From assembly GCF_040807025.1 (NCBI RefSeq), contig NC_090944.1:114222738-114286737 (forward strand): a stretch of DNA of 64,000 bases, in the 5' to 3' direction. Positions 36,377-50,546 of this stretch are shown here, in pieces. Position 1 is the first letter of the stretch. Each line of letters opens with the position of its first letter. The position numbers were made by a program, and so were the translations under genes. Source of the stretch: Struthio camelus (lineage: Eukaryota > Chordata > Aves > Struthioniformes > Struthionidae). The notes beneath the pieces are model-generated. The model was not told the DNA's origin. It saw nothing but the letters and a program-made list of their open reading frames with translations, and did no database searches.

Positions 36377-39300
36377 CACGGCGACGCGACGGCGCCGGGG
36401 GGCGGGGGGGCACGCCGACCGTTGGGGCGCGCGCGTTGCCCGGCCGTTAGGAGCGGCCGTTAGGAGCGGCGCCTGGCCTGCGGGCCGGCGGGCTCGCCCC
36501 GTTCTCCCTGCGGTCGCCGCCGCCGAGCCAAGCTCGCTGAAGCGCAACCTTCGTACGTCCAGGTTTTGCACGTCGGTGGTGCTTGTTCGCATAAAAGGCG
36601 CGCTGTAAGATTTACGGAGCGCCCGAGGTCCGTATTTTAAGGGGAATTTTTAGTTCCCGCTCTGCTACCTTGCTGTCGCTTAGCCGGTGGCTCGAATCCC
36701 GCCCTGTGTTACGCAGGTGCCACCCACTGACGTGAGGTGGGTGTTTTGAAGGGTAACGTGGAGTCGAATTTGGCTGCGTTTTCCAGGGGCCGGGCCAGAG
36801 GCTTGTATCCAAAGTCTGCCCCGATAAACCTGGTGCGACTTTGTTGATTTCTGTATGGACGCGAAGCGTGCCCAAGAGCAAAATATGGCTCGTTGTGTAA
36901 CTTCCAGGCACTTCCGACTGATGCAGCATTATGGTATTCGATAGAAGGGACTTCCCCTTATTTCAGCAAGCCTAGATCTTGTAAATGAAAACCCGACCCC
37001 ATTAGTTAACCTGATGGAGAGTCCCTGATGGCAGTTTGTAGACTATATTTCGTGACTAATGAAATATGGTCATTGGGATTTTCTGATAGCTTTCAGCTAT
37101 AGCCCAGCAAGGTGCCTTTTGGAGAGCTGAATGTAAAGCTCACAGGGGTTATAGACAGAAGAAAAATCTTTGTCCATTGAGCCTGTTCTGCTACAAGCAT
37201 AAGAAACAAACGCATGAGCTCTTTGTGCAATACCAAAGCACTTTAAATCATAGATGGGCAGTTACTGGTATATGCAAACACTTAATGAAAGCAGTAGACC
37301 AAAGAGTTACAGACAACTACTGAAGAACCCTGGGCCAACGTCCTTCATGTGAGTCCTCAGAGCACAGCTCAAAAACACTAACTCGAGTCCCAAAAGTGAT
37401 AAGGCTGTTTTAGCAAGCGCTGACTTCTACAGCACAAGAGGTTTGCAGGCTGACATATCTACTTAAGTCATGTAACAGGAAAAACGCTGCATGGTCACGG
37501 TCCTGCACAGTGCTGCAGTTTCCCTATCAGTACTGCTCTAATCTAGCCCTGATTAGCAAGATGCTGTACAATTAGCTCTGCCTCTCAGCAAGAGTAACTA
37601 TCCCTTGACCTGCCAATTCATCTACGTTGCTTCCAGTACCAAGTTTTTGGACTTACAGCCTACTGCATCATGCCACATAGACATGCCGTCAGGTTTTTAC
37701 ATGCCCTCACAGAGCAAAGGGGTACAGTGATTTAACACGTTAGCAGCCCAGAAGAGAGAATGTAGAACAAATCCTATAAGCTCTCTGCAGCCACTTCAGT
37801 ACAAAGACTGGGAGGCAGCTCAAGGAATAGTTGGATCATTCATAGCAGACAGTCAGGAATAATCCGCTCTGCTGATGCTGCTATTGAACTGGTAACTTCT
37901 GGCCAGAAGGTGGTAACAAACATCTCCAAGGTCATTTTGACAATAATAGCTCCCACAACCTAAGTCACATCGTTGCAACGCTGAACAAAGGAATGTTTAA
38001 CATCTTAAAAAAAAAAGACTGTAAGCTTGTAACACAGTGGCTGTGCACTTTTGGAAAATGTTACCCCAAATCTTTCTCTCTCAGCTGGAAGCAGAACGTA
38101 TTCTATATTGGGTGCAATTTCTCTTTTAAGCAGCTTTATCTTAATGTTTTTAATATTTTACTCTAAGAAGTACTTGTCCAATCTCTAGCCCACACTTCAT
38201 TCACTGGTTCTTCAGTCAATGCTTGCAGCCTTCACAGAGAGATACACAAACCCTAAACTGCACTGAATCATGCCTACTCGGCAAGAAAAACACTCATTCA
38301 GGCACTGAACCCCCAAAGTGCTGTCCTACCAGGCCGCGAATTCAGTGTGAACTCACGAAGGATTCCTTGGGCATGGCTTCTCATTTGTTTGTTCCAAATT
38401 CTTAACCAATACTATGAAGTGCAGATCCCAAAGGAATTGGCACTAGCCAATTAGTTTAAATTTGTGCATGGTTGTCACTGAGAAACTCATGAAGAACTGA
38501 AACATGTAATGTATAAGGGAAAAGTATACGTGGATCAGTGAGGAAGCTTAGTGTTCTCTGAGTGGCCCTTTTTGGAGTTAAACCTCACCTGTGAAAACTG
38601 TTAATGTTCTGCAGCTCCCAGCATCCCAAGGAGCAGACTACTGCATGTCGCGCACTCACATCGCAGCTGCAAGTCCTGCCTGACTGGTTGGGAGCCACAG
38701 TCCTGTACATCAGGTGCTATCTATCTAAGACATTCTGGTTTTGCTACTGGACATTATTCCACACCTGTAATAAAAACAGTATGAGGAAACCACAAGAAGC
38801 ATTCAGTTCAGACTTCATTCCATTTTTGTGGTAATGGCAAATCATCTTACAGAGTGAATTGATGTACGGATGGACTGCCTATCCTGCCTGATTCATGGGA
38901 TTCCAAAGCTTGGGGGGTTATCAAGGTCACATTACTGCAGAGGCTAGGTTAGGGTTTTGAAATGCTAAAACCACAAATTATGAAGAGTATTCTCCCTTAC
39001 TGGGTATCAACTGGTACTACCTTAGCAAGTATCAAGAAAGAGCTGAAAATAAATCATTGCTTACCTAAAGCATCCTCTTGTCACACGGACTTCTCTAGAA
39101 ATAAGAGAGGAGTGACAACCAAAGGTTCACATACTACTTAAGAAGATACTAGCTGAAATAATAGCTCCATATACAAAATCAAAAAGTCATCATTCTAATT
39201 CAAGAGAAAGTTCAAAATCAGTCATCAGTTGTTCCAAGCTTTTCTCTGCTTTGTTTATTCCCAAAAGGAGAAGAAGAAAGGAATCTTTCCAGGCTATTAC

Positions 39301-39457
39301 ATCTAAATCAAAAAAGTTCCAGAGAAATGATGACCATTAAGAACGTGGTTCTGAGTAATCGGTTTATCTTCTTAATTTGCATGGAAGTGGTCAGTTCAGG
39401 GAACAAATGGCAACATCTCAACCACATATTAAGGTCCAGGAGTTCAACTACTACTAA

Positions 39458-39516
39458 AGCATGTTAGCTGAGATATATATGCAGATAAAGCATGTAAACC
39501 GAGACATATATGCAGA
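39458..39516 (+). repeat. Imperfect tandem duplication, about 31-bp unit
   Basis: Two copies of a unit that starts GCATGT and ends ATATATGCAGAT, with a few differences. No further function is evident. Confidence 0.6.
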
Positions 39517-42500
39517 TATCAAATGACAGATTATCTGTTCTGTTCATGTATGCAAATGCTGGATGTAAAATGAGGGTGGAAAGGTGCTGGATACAAAGAG
39601 TTCAACAGCAAGCACCAGGTACCAGTTTAAGGCATGCCCGTATCTCCAACCACTCGCTCCTGTCTGTGTCATGGCAAGCTGCTCCCTTCAGCTCTGCCAG
39701 CTCCGCTATTTGTGAAGCCATTCTGCAAACACGATCAGCTAGCAGCTACTCAAAAAGGCTCCCCCCTGCCCCCCAAATTACTTTTTAACCAGCTACAGTT
39801 CACTGAATGGGCTTATTCTGTAGCCTGTAAAGTTTGTGGTGGCACCAGGGAGAGGGCAGCTATATGGGAGAAGGCGTAGCTGGGAGTGGGAGAGTGAGAC
39901 CTGCCTTAGATGGTGCTGCCACCCAGAAAACAGTGTGAGGAGCTACACTCTCAAACACAGGATTTCAATTACCGCTTTTACACATTACATCTGTGTACAT
40001 TCTGAAAATATGCAGAAGCAATGTTACTATGTCACAAAATTTCTAGTGCAGCTTGCTTTCAGAGAAAACCAACGTTCGTGAGACATGAGCTAAGATGTTC
40101 CTCCCCATCATTTTTCCCTCTGGATACCCATGTATTCTCTGCCCTTTTCCTTCCTCTTTCCCCTGCACTGAATAGGAGCTGAACACCTGGGTTGAAATCC
40201 TGGCTGCAATCCCATTGACTTGGAGGAGAAGGGGACAGCTTTCATGCCAGCATTTCTCCCAGTTTTAAAACAAAAGCTTCTTACTGTTAGACTCAGTCAG
40301 GAATAAAACACAAATAAGCACACTGCAATGTCTTACCTTAAACTATCAGTGGCCTCTCAAAGGAAGCAAGACATACGAGTGAGAACTGAGGTAGGTGAAA
40401 CGGGGATATGTGTCCCTTTCTGGCAGTTCTGGCAGTTCGTGGCACAGGAGCGGTGACATCTCTGCAGTTACATCTTAAACCATGGCTGCTAAATGTACTA
40501 GAGCTAAATTATTAGTGCTCTTACTCAGCTGGGATGTACCCACATAAACATCCCTACTGAAATCAACTTGTAAATTAGATAAACACCATATACACCCATT
40601 TAAAAACCCCTTGTGTTGCCAGGATGGCATAAAGGGGCTTGGTATAAGTAAAAAAAAAAACAGGTCTGATATCTTAGTGCTTTAGTTAAGTCATTGGGAC
40701 TATGGTTTTGAAATCAAGAAGACAATTCATCCATGTGTTTGCCAACGTATGCAAGTGTTCACAATTTCACAAAAGCATTAAGGTTTTTTTTTTTTTAGAA
40801 AATCTAAACTGGTTCTTTTCCTTGCTGTGCAGTTGTATGCCATGTGGCAAATCTGGCAGCCCACTAGTTCCATAGCTTGTGGCACACAACTTCAGATCCT
40901 GAAGGTGGATCCATGCACATGAAGCTCTTACTGCTCTCACTGGGAGTGTCAGCACGCAGTAAAAAGGAAATACTTAAATTTACTAAAAACGTTGCTGAGG
41001 CAGTAACGCAAAGCTTGGTTTTAATCTAAGAAGATCCACTTTCATGGCAAATACACATGAACTAAACCCACCTGCTACAATTCCCTGAAAGGACTGAAGA
41101 TTAAAAAGAAATCTACCTCTTTAAACTCAGGAGAGTAACCCAAGAGAACTACCCCTGAGTTGCTAGTTGAATGACATCAGAAAGCAGCCCTTGAACTTCC
41201 CATTAACAGTATTCTGCCAATTTCCTAGACTCTGGAGAGTTTTGGTAAGAGTTGCATTAAATGATCTGTCATCAACCTAATAGTAATCTCTCAGTGTTTT
41301 ATTGCGCAGTCTTAAATAGGGCCTTCTGGAGAGGATGAATTTTTGGCAGTGGGAGACAGCGTAATTACAAAATGAGGTATGGTATAGAAAACATGACAAG
41401 TGCGTTTAACACTGTCTGGGGACCATTTAATATTGTGTTGGCAAACCTGTCATGTTATAAAAGCGTTTCTAAAAGAACAGATATAATGCAGGAGTCTAGG
41501 TGCTAAATAACAAAAAGGAACCCTGAAGCAGAAAATTATGTATGTTTTTCATTTCTCACATTAAGGCGCAGCCTTTCAGGCTATGCTCCTTTAACGGAGC
41601 AGTAGATGCTGCCTATACAGATCACTACGTGCATATGCCAAATTTCTTGAAAGTGCTGCAGCACTGGACAAATTTTTTAACACGTAGTAATCACTGTACA
41701 TAAGATGCCACGGTCCATAGTCCGCCCTTTGGGTGCCACGTTGACTACAGTGTAGCTGAAGTCAGTGGTAGAGGGTCTCTGAGTAAGAGCAGCGTTAAGC
41801 TGAAGAAATATGCACTGTACATGTGCATAACACTGACATAATTTGGTTGTAGTTAAGAAAATATTTTAGTAAAATGAAAACAAATTCACACTGAATTGTT
41901 ACACTTCAAGTATCCCAACCTGAACCAAACATGAACAGATACTACATACTGCGAAAGGAAAGTAAGAGAAACTCAAAGCCAAATATACAGGGGATCTGCT
42001 GCCACAGGGCCGGACATATGGCTGATAAACACATACACAGCTTTCAAAACCACCATTGAATTATTAGGAAGGTCAGCCCATGAAATACAGAACTAACCAT
42101 TTCAGGCCATGTGATACAGCCTGCTGTTCCCACAGCCATCGTTATTGCATGACAAAGCATGAGTAATAGCAGAGGAGTTTTGTTCAAGTGTATCAGTGCA
42201 TGGAAAGACCAGGAAAGTACTGGAACATTTCCCTGAATTGGCGAGTCATTGCAACAAATGCCTCCTGCCCTGAAGAACTTGTATTCTTAGTAGATAAAAT
42301 GGGCAGACTGTACTAGAAAGAGATTCATATGAGATGGTAAATCACAAATAGCAATGTACCTTGCAAAGCATGATAGAACTGAATGAAGAACAGTTGTGCA
42401 TCAAACGGCATTTTGAAAAATGTAGTGATGAATGCAAAAATCTTATTATTAGGGAAATCGGAAATGTTTATAAGCAAGGAAGGAGGGACTCTACGTATTG

Positions 42501-44689
42501 ACTTGTGATAGATCATTTCTTTCTCACTTGCTGTTCTTTTTTCTAAGTATGCATTCGGTAACTGAATTACTGCTCTTGAAACACTACTGTTTAGGTATAA
42601 ACAGGCATTAAGACTATTTTGGGATTTTTTTTAAAGAAACCATGCAACAGTTTAGTGAACTTGTGCTATCATTTTTAATAAAATATTCTTCCAGTTTGTG
42701 GGCATGAGCCAAGAAAACAAGGCAGCTAAAATCTCTCCATATGTATCTGATGTCACACATTGCTATAAAAAATTGAAAACACACCATCCATTATTTCTTT
42801 TGCACTTATATCGCTGATATTAAAAAAGTAAAAATAATTACATTTCTCTCAGCCATGGTAAAAGTTACAATTTGAAATAATCATCTATAATTGTACAATA
42901 TTTCCTGAATTCTACAGAGAGTGAGCATTTGTAGTTGGAAATTTAAAGAAAATAAATTGAAATAAATAGTGTTACAAAAGCAATCAGGGAAAACTGTAGA
43001 TACTGGTTTTCATATGAATTAAGTTTACAAAATAGCAAGCAAAGTGATATAAAAACCTGACAATCCAATAACTGGCAGGAAAAATGTATTGGTCACAATA
43101 GTTCCTTAACACAATGGTAAAAATGCAGATGTGTACACGTGAGTGCCATTTGGAATTGCCCATAAAAAGCCTGAGTAATCATGTAACTTTATATCACGAC
43201 TCTCAGTCACCCATATCCTTATTTATACTCTTTTGCTTGAATTGTATCCACAATTAGATCCTGTTCCTGCTGCAAGCTGCTCTGTGTGCACTGACCTGGC
43301 TGACTGTTGAAGGCTCACCAAGTTGTCTGAAATGCTAAGCAGGAGAGGTATGGAACTACTGGCAAGACGAAGGCCTCAAATGGAGGCAGGCCTCCTCAAC
43401 ATTTTATTAACTTGGGAAATGGGACCTTTGTTCTTGTAAAAGCAATATGAAAGTAGTTGTCATTAATTTCCTCACCTGACCTGTGTGACCAAACATTTCT
43501 TTCAAACTCCACAGCTCTTGGCCGTTAATTATGTTCTTAAACACAGCTCATGGATTGCCTCCCTCGAGAAAGGCATGAGTGAGGGAGTAATAACCCTCTA
43601 CACTGACAGGGTAGGTCCTGAGTCCATACTGGAACTTAGCAAACAAATGGGATGACCAGAATTTACAAGGGAAATTTCTAGCCCTAAGTACTATTGTCAT
43701 TTACAGTAAAAAAGAAAAAAAAAATATTCATCTCTAGAGATTATTTACCTCGCAACCCAATAGTTCACTTGGAAATTACTGTGCCCTAAAACAGCTCTGA
43801 TAAGCAAAGATGAAACTTGAACAGCTAAAAGGGAACTAGCTTCTCTCTCACTTAGTATCAAATCCTGTTTTAAAACCTTCTGCTCTTAAAGACATCCTGT
43901 TTATATATTTAATCAATGAACTGGATGTAAGAAAAACAAAAATTGCCTGCATTCCTCTGTTAAATGCATGTTCCCAACGTTGGAATAACTCCGTTTTAGA
44001 AGTAAACAATTAAACAGTTTGGGAAGTTCCCAGAATTCCTGTTATATTTTGTTTTGCTTCTTTGCGAACGGTTTTCTGATTTTTCTGGGAATTTAATTTG
44101 TTATATGATAGCTCAGTGGTAGATGTTTATTTAGAAAAAGAAATTTCTCTCTTTCTTTTCTCATTCTTTACTTGGATTTAATCAAATGCTTTAATTTAAC
44201 AAGAGATGCTCCCTCTGACCAAACCTGTGCTAGCTCTTCTGTCCAAACGAGCCTCAGAGTAATGATGTGAGATTCAGGGATCTCTGATTTTTTTTTTTCT
44301 TTTATTCACTTGCTTTTTAAAAATAATTGAAGGCCTTCTCTGAAGAAAATAAGGACATAGGGCGGGAAGGAATATTTTGGATCACCAGTATACTCCATGG
44401 GTCTCACATCAAATAATTAAGCTTCATCCTAAAACTAGGCATGTTGCATGTGTACCTGCCCGCCGACAAACATACTCACATACAGTGTTCCTACTGGAAG
44501 GCTGTTCCTGAACCTCTCTCTTCTGACAGGTAGCAACTGCTTCTCACCTACAGCTCAAATGTATGCATGCACAATTTATACCTACTTATTCTTCTACCAA
44601 CATTATGTCTTATATAGTTCTTTCCCTTATACGGTCTTTACTCTGATGTACTTAGATCGAGGCTGAACGCACCACTTCTCAGACTTCAC

Positions 44690-44960
44690 TTGTCTAACAG
44701 CCTGAAAGAAATTCTCAAAAAAATAGGTTCTCCATTCTGTCATTCTTCCTAGCAGCCCGTCTGTGTACCTGTACTAGTTTCAGTTCATCTTTCTTCATCA
44801 TGGTTAAGCAGAAATGTAAGCAGAATTCCAGATGAGGTTTTGACAGGCATAATGACATTGATATTTCTCTCTGTCTTGGAAGTGACATGCATCCAAGTTC
44901 CTGTTTAACTTTAAACAGTTTTTTTGCCTAGTCTTTGTCCTCAATTATTTTGCCTAAGAC
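44690..44960 (-). mobile_element. CR1 LINE remnant, antisense
   Basis: The plus strand contains 'attccagatgaggttttgac' and neighbouring sequence typical of the antisense of CR1 3' regions. Diverged and truncated; limits are approximate. Confidence 0.6.
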
Positions 44961-47900
44961 AGATAACAAATTAGTATGCTCAAAATGTTACCTTATAACG
45001 GGAAGACACACCTGAATAGTTTGCTTATTCCACGACAGTTTCCGTATGACCCTCCCTTAGAATCTCTAGGCATTGATCTCACTTCTAGGAGGCAAAGTTT
45101 TAACATTTTAATAATTTGTAGTGATGAAACCATGACAATAAATTCATCACGGAATATAATGAAAGGAGAAAGTTGTTCCAGAGAACAAACACTCAAGACA
45201 CGTACCCAGAACTGACTGACTTCTGAGGGGAGCTGCCTGTGATGCAGTTCGTCGGACAAGACCTAGATGAGTTCGGAAAGCTACGCTGGCAGGCTATAGA
45301 GCTTACTAAACACATACAATAAAAACTCTTCTAATGCAGATTTAAAACAAAAACACGTATTAGAGATATCATTTTCTATTTGGCTACATGGAGAAGCTGC
45401 TTCAGAGTATGACAAGCTGTGAATTTGAAGCACAGTAGTCATTTTGTGCTAACTCTCTGAATGAATGTTTTTATTCTATACCAAGACAGCCCTTTGTGGT
45501 TTAGCTTATCCACTTCTAAAAAGAACCATAAGGATTCTCTTAGAGCAGACGAAACACATAGCTAGTACAGAACAGATTATTTGCAAAAGCTATGCCAGCT
45601 ATTTCCAGAATAATCAAGCCCTGACGTTTGAAGTCAACGTTTAAAAATTCTATAGTGGGGAAAAAAAAATCCTACTCAATTCTTATGGATTTTTTCCATA
45701 AGAACTATCGAGGAAAAAACCCAAATGAGTACCAGAAAAGGAGTGTGCAGTCTCACGGCTGATTGTTACTATGGTTTCCATTTTAAGAATTACCACTTCA
45801 AGTTAGCCTGTAACTATTCTTGAGTTAAATATTACCCAGGTTAGCAAGCATAGTGCCGCATGTCCTCTAAGGCAGCTATGGGTCTGTTTCTGCTTCCAGT
45901 GAAATCAGTGTAAAACCCACATTTCTGCAAAGAATTAACCCAAATTCTTTCAATCCCTTATAGATTGAAACACACCACATGCTGTGCGTACATGTAAAGT
46001 GTTTCTACAGTGACCACTTGACAGTAACCCAGAGTTTACATACAGAAAACTCCTACCCTCCTACCAAGAAAATAACATTAGCGTTTGTAACAGTAAACCA
46101 AACCCACCACTTCTCCTGCTTATCAGACATGCTTCCTTCCTGTAACAGGAATTTTTATCACCACACTGATGGGAAGAAGAGAAAAGGGATTTTTTTTTTC
46201 AAATGTTTGCTTTATCTATCACTTTCACTGAGGTACTTAGGCAGAAATTCTAGACTGATTCACAGATGGAAACCCCAAATGCTGTACAGCAAAGCGTTCA
46301 TTTATGGACAGGAAGCAGTATGCGGTTTATAGGCTAGAGTAAAGGTTATGTCACTTTTAAATACCTTTTAAAAGACTCCACAGACACCTTCCTTAATAGT
46401 CAACTGACAAAGCTAGCCACACATGAAATCCTTTAATCAGATATAGGATGTGCAGTGAAATTCAATTTCTGTATGCTCCTACAGATTAGCCTTGCACCTG
46501 TAACACTGACAACATTAAGCGATATTGTCACTAAGCTACATTGGAACAGAAGGAAAACAGGAAGAAGGAAAAAAGTGGTGTTTGAAATTGGATGGCAGGA
46601 GAATAGGAAGGCTACTGTAAATGGCAGCAACTGCAGACAAGACAAGCAGGTACTAGAGAACAAGCAGCAGGTGACAGTAAAACGTACCAGGGAAAGCAAC
46701 AGAAAGACGCTAAGTCAGTAGAATAGGCTGTTGCTAATGTGTTTTTTAAAAGGTCTGTTTTGAGCAGGACTCCGGATGACTACATGAAGAAGCTTGTAAG
46801 TGTTCACAAACATAAGTGTAAAAGATCAGTGGGAAGGAGTGGAGTTTTTTTTCCTCTTAAATTAGCACTCTTGAGGTATAATAATTCATCTCAGTTATAC
46901 TCACACTAACTGTTTTGGAAAGCTTTACATTTCTGTTGATTTGTTACCTCTGGAGGATAAAATTAGCTTTTTGAAACATGATCAATTTAAATCTGACCCA
47001 ACATTGACTGAAAGAAATGAATAGACAAATAGCTGAATTGGAATCAATCTGCTACCAGAATGAATAGCTTCAACTTTGGGTAAGTTTGTGTTGAGCATTT
47101 TGCTTTTGAATGAGGGTCACAGGAAATACAAAAAACCCAAAGCCATACTGACCAAATTTAGATAAACTGCAACCTCCATTGTGAGCCCAAGGGCCAAAAT
47201 TCATGCTTCTTGACAACCTTCAGTTACATTACACATCCACAAACAAGACTGCAATTCACACAGTACTCCTCACGTGAACCAGCATCTGAACACAGAAAAG
47301 ATCGTCCCAATATACCTGCATCTGAAAATCATGTGAACATGATACAGACCACATTCACAGGGAACAAGTCAAACTCATTGGAAGCTTTCTGAAGCTAGAA
47401 CACGTCAAGCAGTATTTTAGCCATATATAGATATGAAATGTGTTTGGGATGGTGTGTACCGTGCTGCAAAAGAGGAGGTTTGGATCTGAAAAAGATCTTT
47501 CTGTTGCTTCCTTAACAAAGGGGCCTTTTCCTTTCTGTTCTCCTTTCTGGTTCCCTATTTGATGTTACAATTATCCCAGGCTCCGAAACATACTTTCAGT
47601 TTTGAAATTCACTCTAAACCAATATCCCTAAGAACAGCTCCTGCAAATAGTCTAATCCGTCTGCATGTACGTTGTTTTCTTAGTCTGTGCTTTTACAGCC
47701 TGTGCTTTAACAGTTCATTGTCCCTTTTGACACATGATTCAGCTATGACATTAATTCTATAAATATATCAGAATGATGGGTTTATTTGGCTCGAGACTCT
47801 CATTTTGCTCATTTCTTTTGCTGGAGGTTCCTAGCTGCCTTTGAACATTAGTCATATAAAATACTGTTTGTGACCAATGCCTTGGTTAAACTATTAAACA

Positions 47901-50109
47901 GAAAGATGATGCATAAGGCCCTTTGGTAATAGTGCTGGGAAAAAAAGTGATGCAACAGATGCAGGAGGAAGAAGTAGCACAGGTCCTGGAGGGTTCAAAG
48001 CTTGCTGTTAGTAATGCACATGACATGCAGGCTGGAGCTACACCCTGCGGTTGTGGGAAGGAACTGGTGGCTGCGGTGAGCCAGAGGCACTGAGGGCCCC
48101 TGCAGGGCTCCCAGCCCTCCCGAGGAAGAGGAGCGCTACCTTGGGTTTACACTGCTGCTGTAAGCATACAATGTTGCTGTGAATCTGGCCGTCTTCCCCT
48201 TTAAATTCCGCACAGATATTATACAGTTAAAAAGCCAATAAATGTAAATGCAAAAACAATGAACTAAACTTTGCATAGCAGAAGAGGGAGAATACTGCTT
48301 ACTGATTAGGAATGTGCAATAGGTCTTGGACTACTGCATGACAAACTGAAGCCCATTTCTCCACAGATGTTTAGAAGAATAAATGTGCTGGCTCTCCAGT
48401 GTAAGGAGGAGGGAACTGGAGCTCCATTTCTAGAAGAAAGCACCTGTGGGATAAAATCCTTGGGAGGATTCTGCTGGGATGGACTCTCTCTGACAGTGGG
48501 GTTTTTTTTTTTTCTTCCCATTTTTGAAGGTCTACAGGGCTGCATAGGTGAGAGCATGTCTCTGCATCAGATCTGACCTCCACTAGCTCCTTCCCAACAG
48601 CAGCCTCAGCTCAGCTGCACACACCTATTAAGAGATGTGAAGCATCCTCTCACTCTCTCCCTCCATCCTAGGCTATATTGAATTTCCCCTAAGTGAACGC
48701 TGTTCATTTCCGCTATGCTCTCTATTACAGTTCTGCTCCTCCCAAATTACACCTTGGCTAGCGCCTGGGGACTGAAGTAATGTGGGTAGGGAGGACAAGG
48801 ATGCCCATGAGAGCTTCTTTCCTTAAGGGTGACATGCAGAGTCTGATCAAGGCCTTTATCTGAAAAGCATTTGTGAAGTATCCTGAAGCTTTAATTTTCC
48901 TTTGCAGGGATTGCACCAGACTTTCTTTCAAGATGATTCAGTTCTTACAGGACTGTAAGAAACTTTGAAGACTGCATTTAGGCTTTAGATGGCTTCTGCA
49001 AGCGCTGAAAATTCTCCTGGGAACAACCTAGAGAAAATTTTTAGAGAAGTTGGCTCCCTCCTCCTGTTGGTCTTGAGCTTCTGGCATAAAACAATGGCAT
49101 GAAGAGTCTTTCAGGAAGCAGAGAGTTGGCTGCACAGCTTCCCCAATCCTTTGTAGTGATCAGGAATGCATCATTTTACTTGAGAAGTTTAAATAGAAAA
49201 AAATTTTTTAAACATTTCAGACCATATTCTGCTGATAAATATACAGGTCAAGCTGAGGGGAGAACTTAATCCCGTGAGTTGAACTGAAGAAAACTGAAAT
49301 GCTGAAGTGAGAGAGTTGGCAAAGGGGTAGAACTTTATATGTTGCAAAGGCACTTTTTGACTGGGAAATGCTGTGAGAAAAACACTCTTTGCCCAGGCTA
49401 CAGCATTCACATTTCTAGAGCTTGACACTACCAAGAAGCTTCAGAGAAAGCAAGCATATTTTTCAATGTATTTCTCATGAAGACTGTAATAAATCTTCCT
49501 TTCCAGAAAAAAAGTTTTTTAAAAAAAGGTGGCAAAACGTAATGATTCTCTTGCAAAGAGTTATCCAGACATCTTCAGTGTGGATATGGAGCAAAATGCT
49601 TAGTTAAAATGACTTTGTTCTACCCATGGAAGTCACTTACCCAAGGCAATATGCAAGATAAAGATAGCGCATTACCAAAAAAACCCCAACCAACTGAACA
49701 AAACACCTCCCCCAAATCAAACCAATCCCTTACTTATTTCCAGTGGATGCAACAGAACAGTAAATTTTAAAAACTGTTCTTTAAAACAGTTTTAAAATAG
49801 CAAATCCTGCTTTGGTCTTTCTCTGCACAGAACTGGCAATCATCATGTGAAATTGGCCAAACCATATTTTACAATATAAGACACTGAAAATTAATATTAT
49901 TAGAGCTGATGATTACAGATAATAAAGAAATAAGGACTGGGAAAACTCATTTGTTGCACACACTTCAAAAGAGGAACCAATGAAGTGGTGATAAGCAAAT
50001 AATAAAACAACTGACAGGAAGATTAGCACTAGACTTTGGATTTGACCAGTAAGTAAAAAGCACAGATGTTCAGAAGATGTTAGATATTGAATAAGGTGGA
50101 GAACATCAT

Positions 50110-50546
50110 AAAGATAGGCCATTGCTTTTATTAACCAAACCTGTTTAGAGAAAAAACAGCAGCCAGAATACGATCTCTAAGGATGACAGTTGACAAAGGG
50201 TTACTAGCGGTGGATGTGTGGGAGAAAGGCATCCCAGCCTGCGGCCGGTGCTCTTCTGCGCCTGCATTCCATGCCACGATGGCGGGCTGCAGCCTACTTC
50301 GACACTGCTGAACGCAAAACCACGGCTCATAGATTCTACCAAAGAAATTACAGTTCAGGCTGTCTTTTTTCCATACTGATGTTTTCCTGAGATTCAGAAG
50401 ACTATAGCATTTCGACATGGAGAAGACCTGTGTGGTCAAGTCCAGCCCTCTTTAAGGAAAGACCTGCGCTGTAAGTAGGCAGTTCTTCAAATCTCCCTTG
50501 TTAATGGGTGCCTTTGCCCTCACTGCAAGGTGATCAAGGAGAGCTC
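50110..50546 (-). other. BATF3: BATF3 3' UTR with poly(A) signal
   Basis: Noncoding sequence after the stop. On the minus strand AATAAA occurs at 50132-50127 (TTTATT on plus), giving a UTR of about 430 bases. The end is predicted only. Confidence 0.55.

Larger units (their letters stand above)
36090..36620. promoter_or_regulatory. Orphan CpG island between ATF3 and BATF3
   Basis: A compact GC-rich, CpG-dense block in a 28-kb AT-rich gap, lying beyond the 3' ends of both neighbouring genes. It contains a CTCF-like site (36138-36152), a CCCT/CT-rich run (about 36301-36335), a YY1-like site (36367-36376), a 13-bp tandem duplication (about 36441-36468) and a TATA-like ATAAAAGG (36591-36598). It could be the promoter of an unannotated transcript or an insulator. 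No protein homology was recognised. Confidence 0.75.
36621..50109. other. Intergenic region downstream of BATF3
   Basis: AT-rich without a recognised gene. At its start, 36720-36742 holds a perfect 7-bp inverted repeat (CACCCAC / GTGGGTG) around the CRE-like TGACGTGA. A CR1 remnant lies at 44690-44960, and a diverged hairpin-type fragment lies near 40170-40230. No GARIN4 (FAM71A)-like single-exon gene was seen. Confidence 0.6.
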
